Shown one piece after another: positions 17,982 through 26,864 of a stretch of 64,000 bases of DNA. Position 1 is the first letter of the stretch. Each line of letters begins with the position of its first letter. Source of the stretch: Paractinoplanes rishiriensis (GTDB lineage: Bacteria > Actinomycetota > Actinomycetes > Mycobacteriales > Micromonosporaceae); the NCBI RefSeq assembly GCF_016862375.1, contig NZ_BOMV01000026.1, positions 62,001 to 126,000 of the forward strand, read 5' to 3'. The translations under genes were made by a program, and so were the position numbers. The notes beneath the pieces were generated by a model. The model searched no databases and was not told where the DNA came from. It saw nothing but the letters and a program-made list of their open reading frames with translations.

Positions 17982-18668
17982 ATGTCGAAAAACTGGCTCA
18001 TCCCGGCCGGCCTGGTCGGCCTCAGCCTCATCCCGGTGGTGGCCGGCAGCCTGCGCCTGGCCGAGTTCGCCGGCGGCGCCGCGGTGCTGCCGGACGGCGA
18101 CCGGATCGGCACCCAGGCGTTGCCGATCGTGGTGCACATCGTCAGCGTCACCGTGTTCAGCCTGCTCGGCGCGTTCCAGTTCGCACCCGGCTTCCGCCGG
18201 CGCAACCGTGGCTGGCACCGGATCGCCGGCCGGACCCTGGTGCCGTCCGGCGTGGTCGCCGCGCTCAGCGGCCTGTGGTTGACCTTCGCGCTGCCGCCCG
18301 GCGCGTTCGACAGTCAGATCCTGACCGGCGTCCGGGTCGCGGTCGCGACCTTCATGACGGGCTCGCTGCTCATGGGCTTCGTCGCGGTCCGGCGCCGCGA
18401 CTTTCCCGCGCATCGGGCGTGGATGATCCGGGGGTACGCGATCGGCGTGGCCGCCGGTACGCAGGCGTTCACCAGCGCGGCCTGGCTGGTCGCGATCGGT
18501 CCGGTCACGACGACCGGCCGGACCGTCACCATGACGGGCGCCTGGCTGCTCAACGCCGCGGTCGCCGAGTGGGTCATCCGACGCGGGCGGCCGGGCGGCG
18601 CAGTTCGTCGTCGTGCGCGGCCATCGCCTCCTGCCGTCCCGGTTCCTCGCGCAGTGCCGCACAGTTGA
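17982..18668 (+). CDS. DUF2306 membrane protein
   Basis: 228 residues with six to seven predicted transmembrane helices. Family signs are the early HIVSVTVFSLLGAFQFAP segment, HRIAGR, and DFPAHRAWMIRGYA with its conserved H and R residues. The function of DUF2306 is not established. ATG at 17982 was chosen (another at 17973). The last 95 nt run antisense into the end of the acyl-CoA oxidase gene. The Pro/Arg-rich final 30 residues are unlike family members, so an original stop may have been lost. Confidence 0.82.
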   Translation: MSKNWLIPAGLVGLSLIPVVAGSLRLAEFAGGAAVLPDGDRIGTQALPIVVHIVSVTVFSLLGAFQFAPGFRRRNRGWHRIAGRTLVPSGVVAALSGLWLTFALPPGAFDSQILTGVRVAVATFMTGSLLMGFVAVRRRDFPAHRAWMIRGYAIGVAAGTQAFTSAAWLVAIGPVTTTGRTVTMTGAWLLNAAVAEWVIRRGRPGGAVRRRARPSPPAVPVPRAVPHS

Positions 18669-20541
18669 GCCACTCGTCGCTGATCCCGAACGCGTCGACC
18701 AGCGTGGGCAGCTGCGGCCGCAACTGCCGGAGCAGTTCGTTGACCATCCCGGTGACCGCCTTGGACCGGGCCGGGGTGAGCCGCTGGTGCTCGAGGAACC
18801 AGCCCCGGTGCGCCTCGATGGTGGACAGCGCGTACAGGTCACAGACCTTGGACAGCAGCGCCTTGACCTCGGGATCGCCGGCCCGGTCGACGCCGGCCAC
18901 GAACGCCTCCAGCACCACCCGGTCGACGTGCGCCGAGGCGGTGGCGAGCACGTGGTCCTGCACGTCGTTGAAGATGTCGAACGGCCGGTCCTTCTGGCGC
19001 GCGGCGCCGTTGCGCAGCCGCCGGATCGCGCCGTCCAGCAGGTGGCGTTCCCGGTCCTCGAACAAGGCCAGGTGCCAGCCGCGGTCAGTGAGCGCGACTT
19101 CCTCGTCGCGTCCCGGCACCGCGTCGACCAGGCGCTGGATCAGGCCCCGGGCCGCGGTGCGCTCCAGCACCATCTCGCGGACCTGCTCGGCCACGAAGGT
19201 GGCCCGGCCCCAGCCGTCCAGCGACCCGAACGCGTCGCGGTACCCGGTGAGCAGCCCCTTCGCCACCAGTTGCAGCAGGACGGTGTTGTCGCCCTCGAAC
19301 GTGGTGAAGACGTCGGTGTCGGCCTTCAGGCCCGGCAGCCTGTTCTCGGCCAGGTAACCGGCCCCGCCCAGCGCCTCCCGGCAGGCCTGGATCGTGCGGG
19401 TGGCGTGCCAGGTCTGCGCCGCCTTGAGCCCGGCGGCCCGCGACTCCAGCTCGCGCTGCCGGTGCTCGTCGGCCGGCCCGGTCGAGGTCTGGATGTCGTG
19501 CAGGGCGCTGACCAGTTCCTCCTGGGCGAAGTGCAGGGCGTACGTGGTGGCCAGCGCGGTGCCCAGGATGCGCTGGTGGGCCAGGTAGTCGTTGAGGGCG
19601 ATCTCGCGCGGCTCACCCGGCGCCGCGAACTGGCGGCGCACCTCGCCGTACCGGATCGCGATGGTCAGCGCGCTCTTGGTAGCCGCGGAGGCCGAACCGC
19701 CGACCACCACCCGGCCGCGCACCAGGGTGCCGAGCATGGTGAAGAAGCGCCGGACGTCGTTCTCGATCGGGCTCGAGTACGTGCCGTCCGGAGCGACCTG
19801 GCCGTAGCGGTCGAGCAGCATGTCGCGCGGCACCCGCACGTGGTCGAACGAGAGCCGTCCGTTGTCGACCCCGAGCAGTCCGGCCTTGGGCCCGTCGTCG
19901 CCGATCGTCACCCCGGGCAGCGGCCGCCCGCGCTCGTCGCGGATCGGCACCAGCCAGGCGTGCACCCCGTACCGCCGGCCGCCGGTGACCAGCTGCGCGA
20001 ACACCACCGCCATCCGGCCGTCGCGGGCCGCGTTGCCGATGTAGTCCTTGCGGGCCGCCTCGTGCGGGGTGTGCAGGTCGAAGGTCTGTGTCTCCGGGTC
20101 GTACGTGCAGGTGGTGCGCAGCTGCTGCACATCGGAGCCGTGCCCGGTCTCGGTCATCGCGAAGCAGCCCATGAGCTCTGCCGAGATGATGTCCCGCAGG
20201 TACGCGTCGTGGTGCCGCTCGGTCCCCAGCGCCACCACGGCCCCGCCGAACAGCCCCCACTGCACGCCCGCCTTGACCATCAGCGACAGGTCGAGGTGGG
20301 CCAGCATCTCGGCCGCCACCACCGAGGCGCCCGGGTCGGAGCGACCGCCGTACCGGCTCGGGAATCCGGAGGCGATCCCCGGGTCGGTGGGCAGCTCCCG
20401 GAGCAGCCGGGACACCCGCTCGCGCGCCTGCGCCATGGTCTCGCCGGGCACCGCCACGAAGTGCGTCCCGCCGAGCTGTTCCCGCGCCGCCCGCCGGACC
20501 GCCGCCCACCGGCCGTCGAGCACTTCCTGCAGACCGATCAT
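18574..20541 (-). CDS. acyl-CoA oxidase / dehydrogenase-like flavoenzyme
   Basis: 655 residues, the length of peroxisomal-type acyl-CoA oxidases. These oxidise acyl-CoA to trans-2-enoyl-CoA using FAD and oxygen, the first step of beta-oxidation. Motifs: CFAMTETGHGSDV (FAD/substrate loop), KDYIGNAA, ALGGAGYL, and FTTFEGDNTVLLQ with the catalytic Glu near residue 417. Starts at ATG 20541, immediately beside the palindromic operator at 20542-20558, with no space for an RBS, so the message is probably leaderless. Divergent from a TetR regulator 34 bp away, which most likely represses it. Its 3' end overlaps the DUF2306 gene. Confidence 0.9.
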   Translation of the reverse strand: MIGLQEVLDGRWAAVRRAAREQLGGTHFVAVPGETMAQARERVSRLLRELPTDPGIASGFPSRYGGRSDPGASVVAAEMLAHLDLSLMVKAGVQWGLFGGAVVALGTERHHDAYLRDIISAELMGCFAMTETGHGSDVQQLRTTCTYDPETQTFDLHTPHEAARKDYIGNAARDGRMAVVFAQLVTGGRRYGVHAWLVPIRDERGRPLPGVTIGDDGPKAGLLGVDNGRLSFDHVRVPRDMLLDRYGQVAPDGTYSSPIENDVRRFFTMLGTLVRGRVVVGGSASAATKSALTIAIRYGEVRRQFAAPGEPREIALNDYLAHQRILGTALATTYALHFAQEELVSALHDIQTSTGPADEHRQRELESRAAGLKAAQTWHATRTIQACREALGGAGYLAENRLPGLKADTDVFTTFEGDNTVLLQLVAKGLLTGYRDAFGSLDGWGRATFVAEQVREMVLERTAARGLIQRLVDAVPGRDEEVALTDRGWHLALFEDRERHLLDGAIRRLRNGAARQKDRPFDIFNDVQDHVLATASAHVDRVVLEAFVAGVDRAGDPEVKALLSKVCDLYALSTIEAHRGWFLEHQRLTPARSKAVTGMVNELLRQLRPQLPTLVDAFGISDEWLNCAALREEPGRQEAMAAHDDELRRPAARVG

Positions 20542-20558
20542 GGGTACAGACTGTACCC
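20542..20558. promoter_or_regulatory. TetR-type operator and leaderless promoters between acyl-CoA oxidase and tetR genes
   Basis: GGGTACAG-A-CTGTACCC is a perfect 17-bp palindrome abutting the oxidase start codon. Reading leftward, TACAGT is a -10 box ending 8 nt before that ATG. Reading rightward, TAGAGT (20564-20569) ends 6 nt before the tetR ATG. Both transcripts would start at or next to the initiation codon, and a bound repressor would cover the oxidase -10. Confidence 0.75.
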
Positions 20559-20575
20559 GCGATTAGAGTGATCCC

Positions 20576-21214
20576 ATGCGCGAGCCGGCGGTGAGACGGG
20601 ACACGATCGCCGCACGCCGCGTCGCGGGTACGGCCGGCGAACGCCGCCGGCGCATCGTCGAGGCGGCCGTGCGCGCGATCGAGGCGCACGGGGCCGGCGC
20701 GGGCCTGGCTGCCGTGGCCGATCAGGCCGGCCTGCCGCGCCCGCACGTCTACCGCCACTTCACCGGCAAGGACGATCTGGACCAGGCGGTGGCCCGGCAC
20801 GCCGCGGCCCTGCTGAGCGACTGGATCCGCCCGACCCTGACCGCCCGCGGCACCGCCATCGAGATCATCCGGGGCATCATCGACCGGGTCCTGACCTGGG
20901 CGGTCGACCATCCCGACCTCTACCGCTTCCGGGCCCGGCACGGCTTGCCCACCGCGGTGGCCGAGTTCGCCGACGCCCTGGCGGCCTACCTGCGCGCCGC
21001 GGGCCACGAGGCGCGCCCCCCGGCGCACCTGGTGGCCGGCCTGATCGGCCTGGTGGACGGCGGCATCATCTGGTGGCTGGACCACCGCGAGGAGTCCGCC
21101 GTGGACGACCTGTCCGAGTGGCTGTCCACCCAGGTCTGGCGCGTCCTGGCCGACCTGCTGGAGCGCTTCGGCCGCCCCCTCGACCCGGACACCGAACTGG
21201 CCCCGGCCGGTTGA
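20576..21214 (+). CDS. TetR-family transcriptional regulator
   Basis: 212 residues. N-terminal helix-turn-helix (about 20-65) with RRRIVEAAVRAIEAHG, LAAVADQAGLPRPHVYRHF and KDDLDQAVA. The C-terminal all-helical ligand-binding domain (70-205) resembles those of lipid-related TetR repressors. The divergent acyl-CoA oxidase and the shared perfect operator make it the likely repressor of that gene, perhaps relieved by an acyl-CoA (inference). ATG at 20576, probably leaderless. Confidence 0.88.
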   Translation: MREPAVRRDTIAARRVAGTAGERRRRIVEAAVRAIEAHGAGAGLAAVADQAGLPRPHVYRHFTGKDDLDQAVARHAAALLSDWIRPTLTARGTAIEIIRGIIDRVLTWAVDHPDLYRFRARHGLPTAVAEFADALAAYLRAAGHEARPPAHLVAGLIGLVDGGIIWWLDHREESAVDDLSEWLSTQVWRVLADLLERFGRPLDPDTELAPAG

Positions 21215-21260
21215 CCTACTGTGTGCCTGCCGCCGGGGTCGCTACTGTCGGCCACAAGAC

Positions 21261-23849
21261 GTGTCGATGGGGTGGATGATGCCGCTGCCGTTCGCCGGGC
21301 TTCCCGATCCCGCGGAGGCCGTCAGCCTGGATGACGTGGCCGCGCGGCTGCGCATGTTGAAGGTGTGGGCCGGGGACCCGTCGTACGACACGATCAAGGA
21401 CCGGGTCAACGCGGCCTGGACCGCGGCCGGGCGGCCGGCCGGGGAGCTGACGCGCAAGTCCACGGTGGCGGACTGCTTCCGGAGCGGGCGGCGGCGGCTC
21501 AACACCGACCTCGTGGTGGCCGTGGTGCAGGCGTTGCATCCGGACGCCGGCTATGTGGCGCAGTGGCGGCAGGCCCTCCGGACGATCGGCGGCGAGATCG
21601 AGGCCGTCTCCCAGGTCCGGGTCCAGGACCGGCTGCCGCAGGATCTGGCCGGCTTCACCGGCCGCACCGGTGAGCTGGACCGGCTGCACCTGGCGCTGCG
21701 CGCGGCCCGGCAGGCCGGTGGGGCGGTGGTGATCTCGGCGATCGCCGGGATGGCCGGGGTCGGCAAGACCCAGCTCGCCGTCCACGCCGGGCATCTGCTG
21801 GTCCGGGAGGGATTGTTCGACCGGGTGCTGTTCGTCAATCTGCGGGGATTCCACGCCGACCCCGCGCAGCCGCCGGCCGACCCGGGGGCGGTACTCGACG
21901 GGTTCCTGCGCGTGCTCGGGGTGTCCGGCCATCAGATCCCGCACGACCTGGCCGCCCGCGCCGCCACCTACCGCGGCCGGCTGGCCGGGACCCGGGCGCT
22001 GGTGGTGCTGGACAACGCGGCCACGGCCGAGCAGGTCCGGCCGCTGCTGCCGGACACGCCGGGATGCCTGGCGCTGGTCACCAGCCGGCGCAGCCTCGCC
22101 GGCCTGCCGTCCGCGATCGGGCTCGACGTCGACGTGTTCAGCCCGGAGGAGGCCGTGACCTTCCTGCGCGGCACGGTCGGCGGATCGGAACCGGCGGCGC
22201 TCGCCCGCATCGCCGCGCGCTGCGGCTACCTGCCGCTGGCGTTGAGCCTGGTCGCCGGGCACATCCGCAACTTCGGTGACTGGACGTTGTCGGACCACGC
22301 CGACCGGCTCGACGAACGGCACCGGGACCGGCGCCTGGACTCCGGTGTCGCGCTGGCGCTCGGCCTGTCCTACCAGGACCTGCCGGCCGACCGGCAACGG
22401 ATGCTGCGGCTGGTCGCGCTGCACCCGGGCCAGGACTTCGACGCGTACGCGGCGGGCGCCCTGACCGGCACCGACCCGGCCGTCGCGGCGGCCTGGCTCG
22501 AGCACCTCGCCGACGATCACCTGCTGCAGCCGGCCGCACCGGGGCGGTACACCTTCCACGACCTGGTGCGCGCCTATGCCGCCGGCCGGGCGGACGACCA
22601 CGACCCGCCGGCCGCCCGCCGCGCCGCCCTGACCCGCCTGGTCGACTACTATCTCGCCACCGCCGGGCGGGCCATGAACACGCTGCACCCGGCCGAGGCT
22701 CACCAGCGGCCGCCGCTGTCACCGGAGGCCATCCCCGGTCCGGACCTGACCGATTCCCGGGCCGCCCTCGGATGGCTGGACACCGAGCGGCCCACCCTGG
22801 TCGCGGTCGTGGTAAACGCCGCCACCAACGGCTCCCCGCAGCAGGCCGTCCGGCTGGCCCGCACGCTGTCGCGATACCTCAAGGGCGGTTACCACGCCGA
22901 CGCCCTGACCGTGCACGGCCATGCCCACCGGGCCGCCCGCGACCTCGGTGACCTGGCCGGCCAGGCGTACGCCCTCAATGATCTTGGGGTTGCCCACCGC
23001 CGGCTGGGGCTGCCCGGCCAGGCCTCCGACGACCTGCAGCAGGCCTTGGAGCTGTTCCGGCGCACCGGCGACACGATCGGGCAGGCCACCGCGCTGTTCG
23101 ACCTCGGCACCGTGGTGCAGTGGCTGGGCCGCTATCCGGACGCCATCGACTACAAGCAGCAGGCCCTCGACCTGTACCGGCAGGCCGGCGACCGCAACGG
23201 CGAGGCCAACATGCTCAGCGGCATCGCCCTGGTCCTGGAACGTGCCGGCCGTTTCCCGGAGGCGATCGACTACTGCGAGCGGGCGCTGGCGCTGGACCGC
23301 GAGATCGGCAACCGGCACGGGGAGGCCCAGGCGCTGAACTGCCTGGGCGACGTCGAGACCCGGGCCGGCCGGCTCGACTCCGCGGCCGGCCACCTGCAGC
23401 AGGCGCTCGCGCTGTTCCGCCAGCTCGGCAACCGCAACCACGAGGCCGGCGCGCTGGACAGCCTCGGCATGCTGCACAACCGCCTGGGCCGCCCGGATGA
23501 GGCGATCGGCTACTTCGTGCCGGCGCTGACCATCTTCCGCGAGCTCGGCAACCGGGGCGGCGAGACCGGGGCGCTGAACGGCCTGGGTGAGGCCTCCGCC
23601 GCCGCGGGCAGGCACGCCGACGCGGTCACCTACCACGCCGAGGCCCTCGCGCTGGCCGTCGACATCGGACAGACCGACGAGCAGGCCTGCGCCGAGGCGG
23701 GTCTCGGCCGCGCCCATCGCATGCTCGGCAACCATGCTCTCGCCGACGAGCACTACCGGCAGGCCCTGACCCTGTACACCGCTCTCGGCCTGCCCGAAGC
23801 CGACGAGATCCGCGCCGATCTCGCGGTCCGGCCGCCAGGAGATCGGTAA
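21261..23849 (+). CDS. NB-ARC/TPR signal-transduction NTPase (AfsR-like, no SARP domain)
   Basis: 862 residues from the GTG at 21261; ATGs at 21267 and 21276 are alternatives. An N-terminal helical domain of about 110 residues (SLDDVAARLRMLKVWAGDPS onward) is common in actinobacterial STAND proteins in place of a DNA-binding domain. The NB-ARC NTPase (about 125-420) has Walker A GMAGVGKTQLA, a Walker B-like LVVLDNA and FHDLVRAYA. At least seven TPR units fill about 540-850. STAND proteins act as ligand-gated switches; partner and signal are unknown. It converges on the sugar ABC operon with 5 nt between the stops. Confidence 0.85.
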   Translation: MSMGWMMPLPFAGLPDPAEAVSLDDVAARLRMLKVWAGDPSYDTIKDRVNAAWTAAGRPAGELTRKSTVADCFRSGRRRLNTDLVVAVVQALHPDAGYVAQWRQALRTIGGEIEAVSQVRVQDRLPQDLAGFTGRTGELDRLHLALRAARQAGGAVVISAIAGMAGVGKTQLAVHAGHLLVREGLFDRVLFVNLRGFHADPAQPPADPGAVLDGFLRVLGVSGHQIPHDLAARAATYRGRLAGTRALVVLDNAATAEQVRPLLPDTPGCLALVTSRRSLAGLPSAIGLDVDVFSPEEAVTFLRGTVGGSEPAALARIAARCGYLPLALSLVAGHIRNFGDWTLSDHADRLDERHRDRRLDSGVALALGLSYQDLPADRQRMLRLVALHPGQDFDAYAAGALTGTDPAVAAAWLEHLADDHLLQPAAPGRYTFHDLVRAYAAGRADDHDPPAARRAALTRLVDYYLATAGRAMNTLHPAEAHQRPPLSPEAIPGPDLTDSRAALGWLDTERPTLVAVVVNAATNGSPQQAVRLARTLSRYLKGGYHADALTVHGHAHRAARDLGDLAGQAYALNDLGVAHRRLGLPGQASDDLQQALELFRRTGDTIGQATALFDLGTVVQWLGRYPDAIDYKQQALDLYRQAGDRNGEANMLSGIALVLERAGRFPEAIDYCERALALDREIGNRHGEAQALNCLGDVETRAGRLDSAAGHLQQALALFRQLGNRNHEAGALDSLGMLHNRLGRPDEAIGYFVPALTIFRELGNRGGETGALNGLGEASAAAGRHADAVTYHAEALALAVDIGQTDEQACAEAGLGRAHRMLGNHALADEHYRQALTLYTALGLPEADEIRADLAVRPPGDR

Positions 23850-23854
23850 ATGGT

Positions 23855-25060
23855 TCAGGCGTTCTCGACGGCGGGCTCGTCATCGTCGAAGGTCCGGTCC
23901 GGGTCGCGGGTCAGGTTTTCGCCGGTCGCGGCGTCGAACACGTGCATCCGCACCGGGTCGAACCAGAGCTGGGCCTTGGTGCCGGAGCGGATCCGGCTCG
24001 TCACGTCCAGGGCCACGACGAGCTGGGTGCGCATCTGTTCGCTGTCCAGCTCCCGCTGGAGCTCGTCCAGGCGGTCGGTCACCTCGGCCGGCGCCTCGTA
24101 CGGCACGTACGCGTAAAGCTGGTTGCCGAGCCACTCGGTGACGTCCACCTCGGCGGTGAACGACCGCCCGCCGGGGCGCTTGTCCGCGGCCACCAGCGAG
24201 ATGTCCGCGAAGTACTCGGGCCGCAGGCCCACGATGACCAGGTCGCGCTCGCCGATCCGCTGGAAGCGCTCGCCGGTGATCGGCACCGCGCCGAACGGCG
24301 TCTCGATCTCGCCCTGCTGGACCCGGCCGGGCACGAAGTTCATCGGCGGCGAGCCGATGAAGCCGGCCACGAACAGGTTGACCGGCTCCTCGTACAGCTG
24401 GTGGGCGCTGCCGACCTGCTGCAGGACACCCTTGCGGAGCACCGCGATCCGGTCGCCGAGGGTCATCGCCTCGGTCTGGTCGTGCGTGACGTAGACCGTG
24501 GTGGTGCCGAGCCGCTGCTGCATCCGGGAGATCTCGGTCCGCATCTGCCCGCGCAGCTTGGCGTCGAGGTTGGACAGCGGCTCGTCGAAGAGGAACGCGT
24601 CGGCCTTGCGGACGATCGCCCGGCCCATCGCCACCCGCTGGCGCTGGCCGCCGGAGAGGTTGGCCGGCTTGCGGTCCAGGTGCTCGGTGAGCTGCAGCAG
24701 CTCGGCCGCCTCCATGACCTGCGCCTTGACCTCGGCGTCCGGGGTGTGCTTGAGCCGCAACGGGAAGGCGATGTTCTCGAAGACGGATAGGTGCGGGTAG
24801 AGCGCGTAGTTCTGGAACACCATGGCCAGGTTGCGGTCCCGGGGCGCCTTCTTGTTGACCCGCTCGCCGCCGATCAGCATGTCACCGGAGGTGATGTCCT
24901 CCAGGCCGACGATCATCCGCAGCAGGGTCGACTTCCCGCAGCCGGAGGGGCCGACGAGGATGACGAACTCGCCGTCGGCGATGTCCAGGCTGATGTCGTC
25001 CACCGCCTGATAGCCGTCGCTGTAGCGCTTGACGATGTTCCGCATGCTGATAGCGGCCAT
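23855..25060 (-). CDS. sugar ABC transporter ATPase (UgpC/MsiK type)
   Basis: 401 residues. Walker A GPSGCGKST (37-45), Q-loop FQNYALYPH, signature LSGGQRQR, Walker B AFLFDEP and switch His in VTHDQTEA. A C-terminal regulatory OB/TOBE domain (about 240-400) is typical of CUT1-family ATPases. It powers the permease pair encoded just upstream. Last gene of a four-gene operon, 18 nt after the second permease. In many actinobacteria one MsiK serves several importers; here the ATPase is dedicated or duplicated. Confidence 0.93.
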   Translation of the reverse strand: MAAISMRNIVKRYSDGYQAVDDISLDIADGEFVILVGPSGCGKSTLLRMIVGLEDITSGDMLIGGERVNKKAPRDRNLAMVFQNYALYPHLSVFENIAFPLRLKHTPDAEVKAQVMEAAELLQLTEHLDRKPANLSGGQRQRVAMGRAIVRKADAFLFDEPLSNLDAKLRGQMRTEISRMQQRLGTTTVYVTHDQTEAMTLGDRIAVLRKGVLQQVGSAHQLYEEPVNLFVAGFIGSPPMNFVPGRVQQGEIETPFGAVPITGERFQRIGERDLVIVGLRPEYFADISLVAADKRPGGRSFTAEVDVTEWLGNQLYAYVPYEAPAEVTDRLDELQRELDSEQMRTQLVVALDVTSRIRSGTKAQLWFDPVRMHVFDAATGENLTRDPDRTFDDDEPAVENA

Positions 25061-25078
25061 GAGGGCGTCCTCCCCAGA

Positions 25079-25915
25079 TCAGCCTTTGACGGCACCGGCG
25101 GTGAGACCCGCCATGATCCGGCGCTGGAAGATCAGCACCAGGATCACCACGGGAATGGTCACGACCACCGAGGCGGCCATGATGTAGGTGATCGGCGACT
25201 CGAACTGCGACGCCCCGGTGAAGAACGAGAGGGCCGCCGGCACCGTCCGGGCCCGGTCGGTCGAGGTCAGCGAGATGGCGAGCAGGAACTCGTTCCAGCA
25301 GAAGAAGAACGTCAGGATCGCGGTGGTGAACACGCCCGGTGCGGCCAGCGGGACGATCACCTTGCGGAACGCCTGCCAGGCGGTGGCGCCGTCAACCTGC
25401 GCGGCCTGTTCCATCTCCCACGGGATCTGCCGGAAGAACGCCGACATCGTCCAGATCGACAGCGGCAGCGCGAACGTCAGGTACGGGATGATCAGCCCGA
25501 TCCAGGTGTCGTAGATGCCCAGGTTGCGCCACATGTTGAAGAGCGGGCCGACGAGCGCCGCCTGCGGGAACATCGCGATGGCCAGGGCCATCGAGAGCAG
25601 GAACTTCTTGCCGGGGAAATCCATCCGGGCGATGGCGTACGCGGCGAACATGGCGATCACGACCGCGAGCGCCGTGGCGATCAGCGCGATGAAGACGGAG
25701 TTGCGCAGCGCGCTGGTGAACAGCGAGTCGGTGAAGACGGTCTTGTAGTTGTCCCACACCCAGATCTCCGGGAAGAAGGTGGGTACCTCGCTGCGGAACG
25801 TGTCCGGGTCCTTGAAGGAGAGCGACACCATCCACAGCAGCGGGAAGAGCGCCCAGACCATGATCAGGATGCCCCAAACCGTCCACCAGTTGCTGACCCG
25901 ACGGTCCGACGCCAT
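25079..25915 (-). CDS. sugar ABC transporter permease (MalG type)
   Basis: 278 residues, six transmembrane helices. It carries the cytoplasmic EAA loop, here EMEQAAQVDGATAWQAFRKV, that docks on the ATPase. Its ATG shares one base with the stop of the upstream permease gene (TAATG), showing translational coupling. Second half of the heteromeric CUT1 channel. Confidence 0.93.
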   Translation of the reverse strand: MASDRRVSNWWTVWGILIMVWALFPLLWMVSLSFKDPDTFRSEVPTFFPEIWVWDNYKTVFTDSLFTSALRNSVFIALIATALAVVIAMFAAYAIARMDFPGKKFLLSMALAIAMFPQAALVGPLFNMWRNLGIYDTWIGLIIPYLTFALPLSIWTMSAFFRQIPWEMEQAAQVDGATAWQAFRKVIVPLAAPGVFTTAILTFFFCWNEFLLAISLTSTDRARTVPAALSFFTGASQFESPITYIMAASVVVTIPVVILVLIFQRRIMAGLTAGAVKG

Positions 25916-26847
25916 TACCGATCACCCCGAACTTGGGAGAGGTCCGTGCGGAAGCCCTTGACGAAGATGAAGGCGATGACCACGACGGTGAGGAACAGCA
26001 GGACCGAGACGGCCGAGCCGGCGCCCAGGTTGACCAGGGTGACGTTCTGCCGGTAGGCGAGGAACGAGAGAGTCTCGGTGTCGTTCGCGCCGCGGGTCAT
26101 GATGAACGGGTTGTCGAAGATCCGCCACGCGTCCAGGGTGCGGAACAGCAGCGCCACCATGATGGCGGCCTTCATGTTCGGCAGCGTGACCCGCCAGAGT
26201 CGCTGCCAGGCCGTGGCGCCGTCCACCCGGGCGGCCTCCTGGAACTCCTCCGGCACCTGGACCAGGCCGGCCAGCAGCAGCAGCGAGATGAACGGCGTGG
26301 TCTTCCAGATCTCGGACAGCACGATGATGAACAGCGCCGACCAGCGTTGCCCGAAGAAGTTGAAGGTGCCCAGGTTGAGCCACTGGTTCACGAAGCCGGA
26401 GTCGAGCTGAAAAGCAAACTGCCAGATGTACGCCGAGACGACGGTGACGATGCCGTAGGGGATCAGGATGCCGGTGCGGACCAGCGACCGGCCGCGGATG
26501 ATCCGGTACATCACGAAGGCGAACGCGAAGCCCAGCACCAGTTCCACCGCCACGCTGGACACGGTGATGATCAGCGTGGTGCTGAAGTCGCTCCACCACA
26601 CCGGGTCGGTCAGCACCGTGGCGTAGTTGCCCAGCCCCACGAACTCGCGGCCGGCCGGGTCGGTCAGTCGGTAGTCGTACAGCGACAGCACCACCGCGTA
26701 GATCAGCGGATAGGCGGTCACGAACACCATGACCAGGAACGCCGGCGCGGACAGGGCCAGGCCCAGCCGCCGCTCGTGGCGGGCGCGGTCGGTGACTTCC
26801 TCGGGCTCGGGCGCCGGCGGGGCGACCCGGACGTCGGTCATTGTCAT
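25915..26847 (-). CDS. sugar ABC transporter permease (MalF type)
   Basis: 310 residues with six transmembrane helices after a cytoplasmic tail of about 30 residues. EAA loop EFQEAARVDGATAWQRLWRV. Start MTMTDVR at 26847, 17 nt after the binding-protein stop. Forms the channel with the MalG-type partner. Confidence 0.93.
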   Translation of the reverse strand: MTMTDVRVAPPAPEPEEVTDRARHERRLGLALSAPAFLVMVFVTAYPLIYAVVLSLYDYRLTDPAGREFVGLGNYATVLTDPVWWSDFSTTLIITVSSVAVELVLGFAFAFVMYRIIRGRSLVRTGILIPYGIVTVVSAYIWQFAFQLDSGFVNQWLNLGTFNFFGQRWSALFIIVLSEIWKTTPFISLLLLAGLVQVPEEFQEAARVDGATAWQRLWRVTLPNMKAAIMVALLFRTLDAWRIFDNPFIMTRGANDTETLSFLAYRQNVTLVNLGAGSAVSVLLFLTVVVIAFIFVKGFRTDLSQVRGDR

Positions 26848-26864
26848 TCGGCTGCCCTCTCAGC

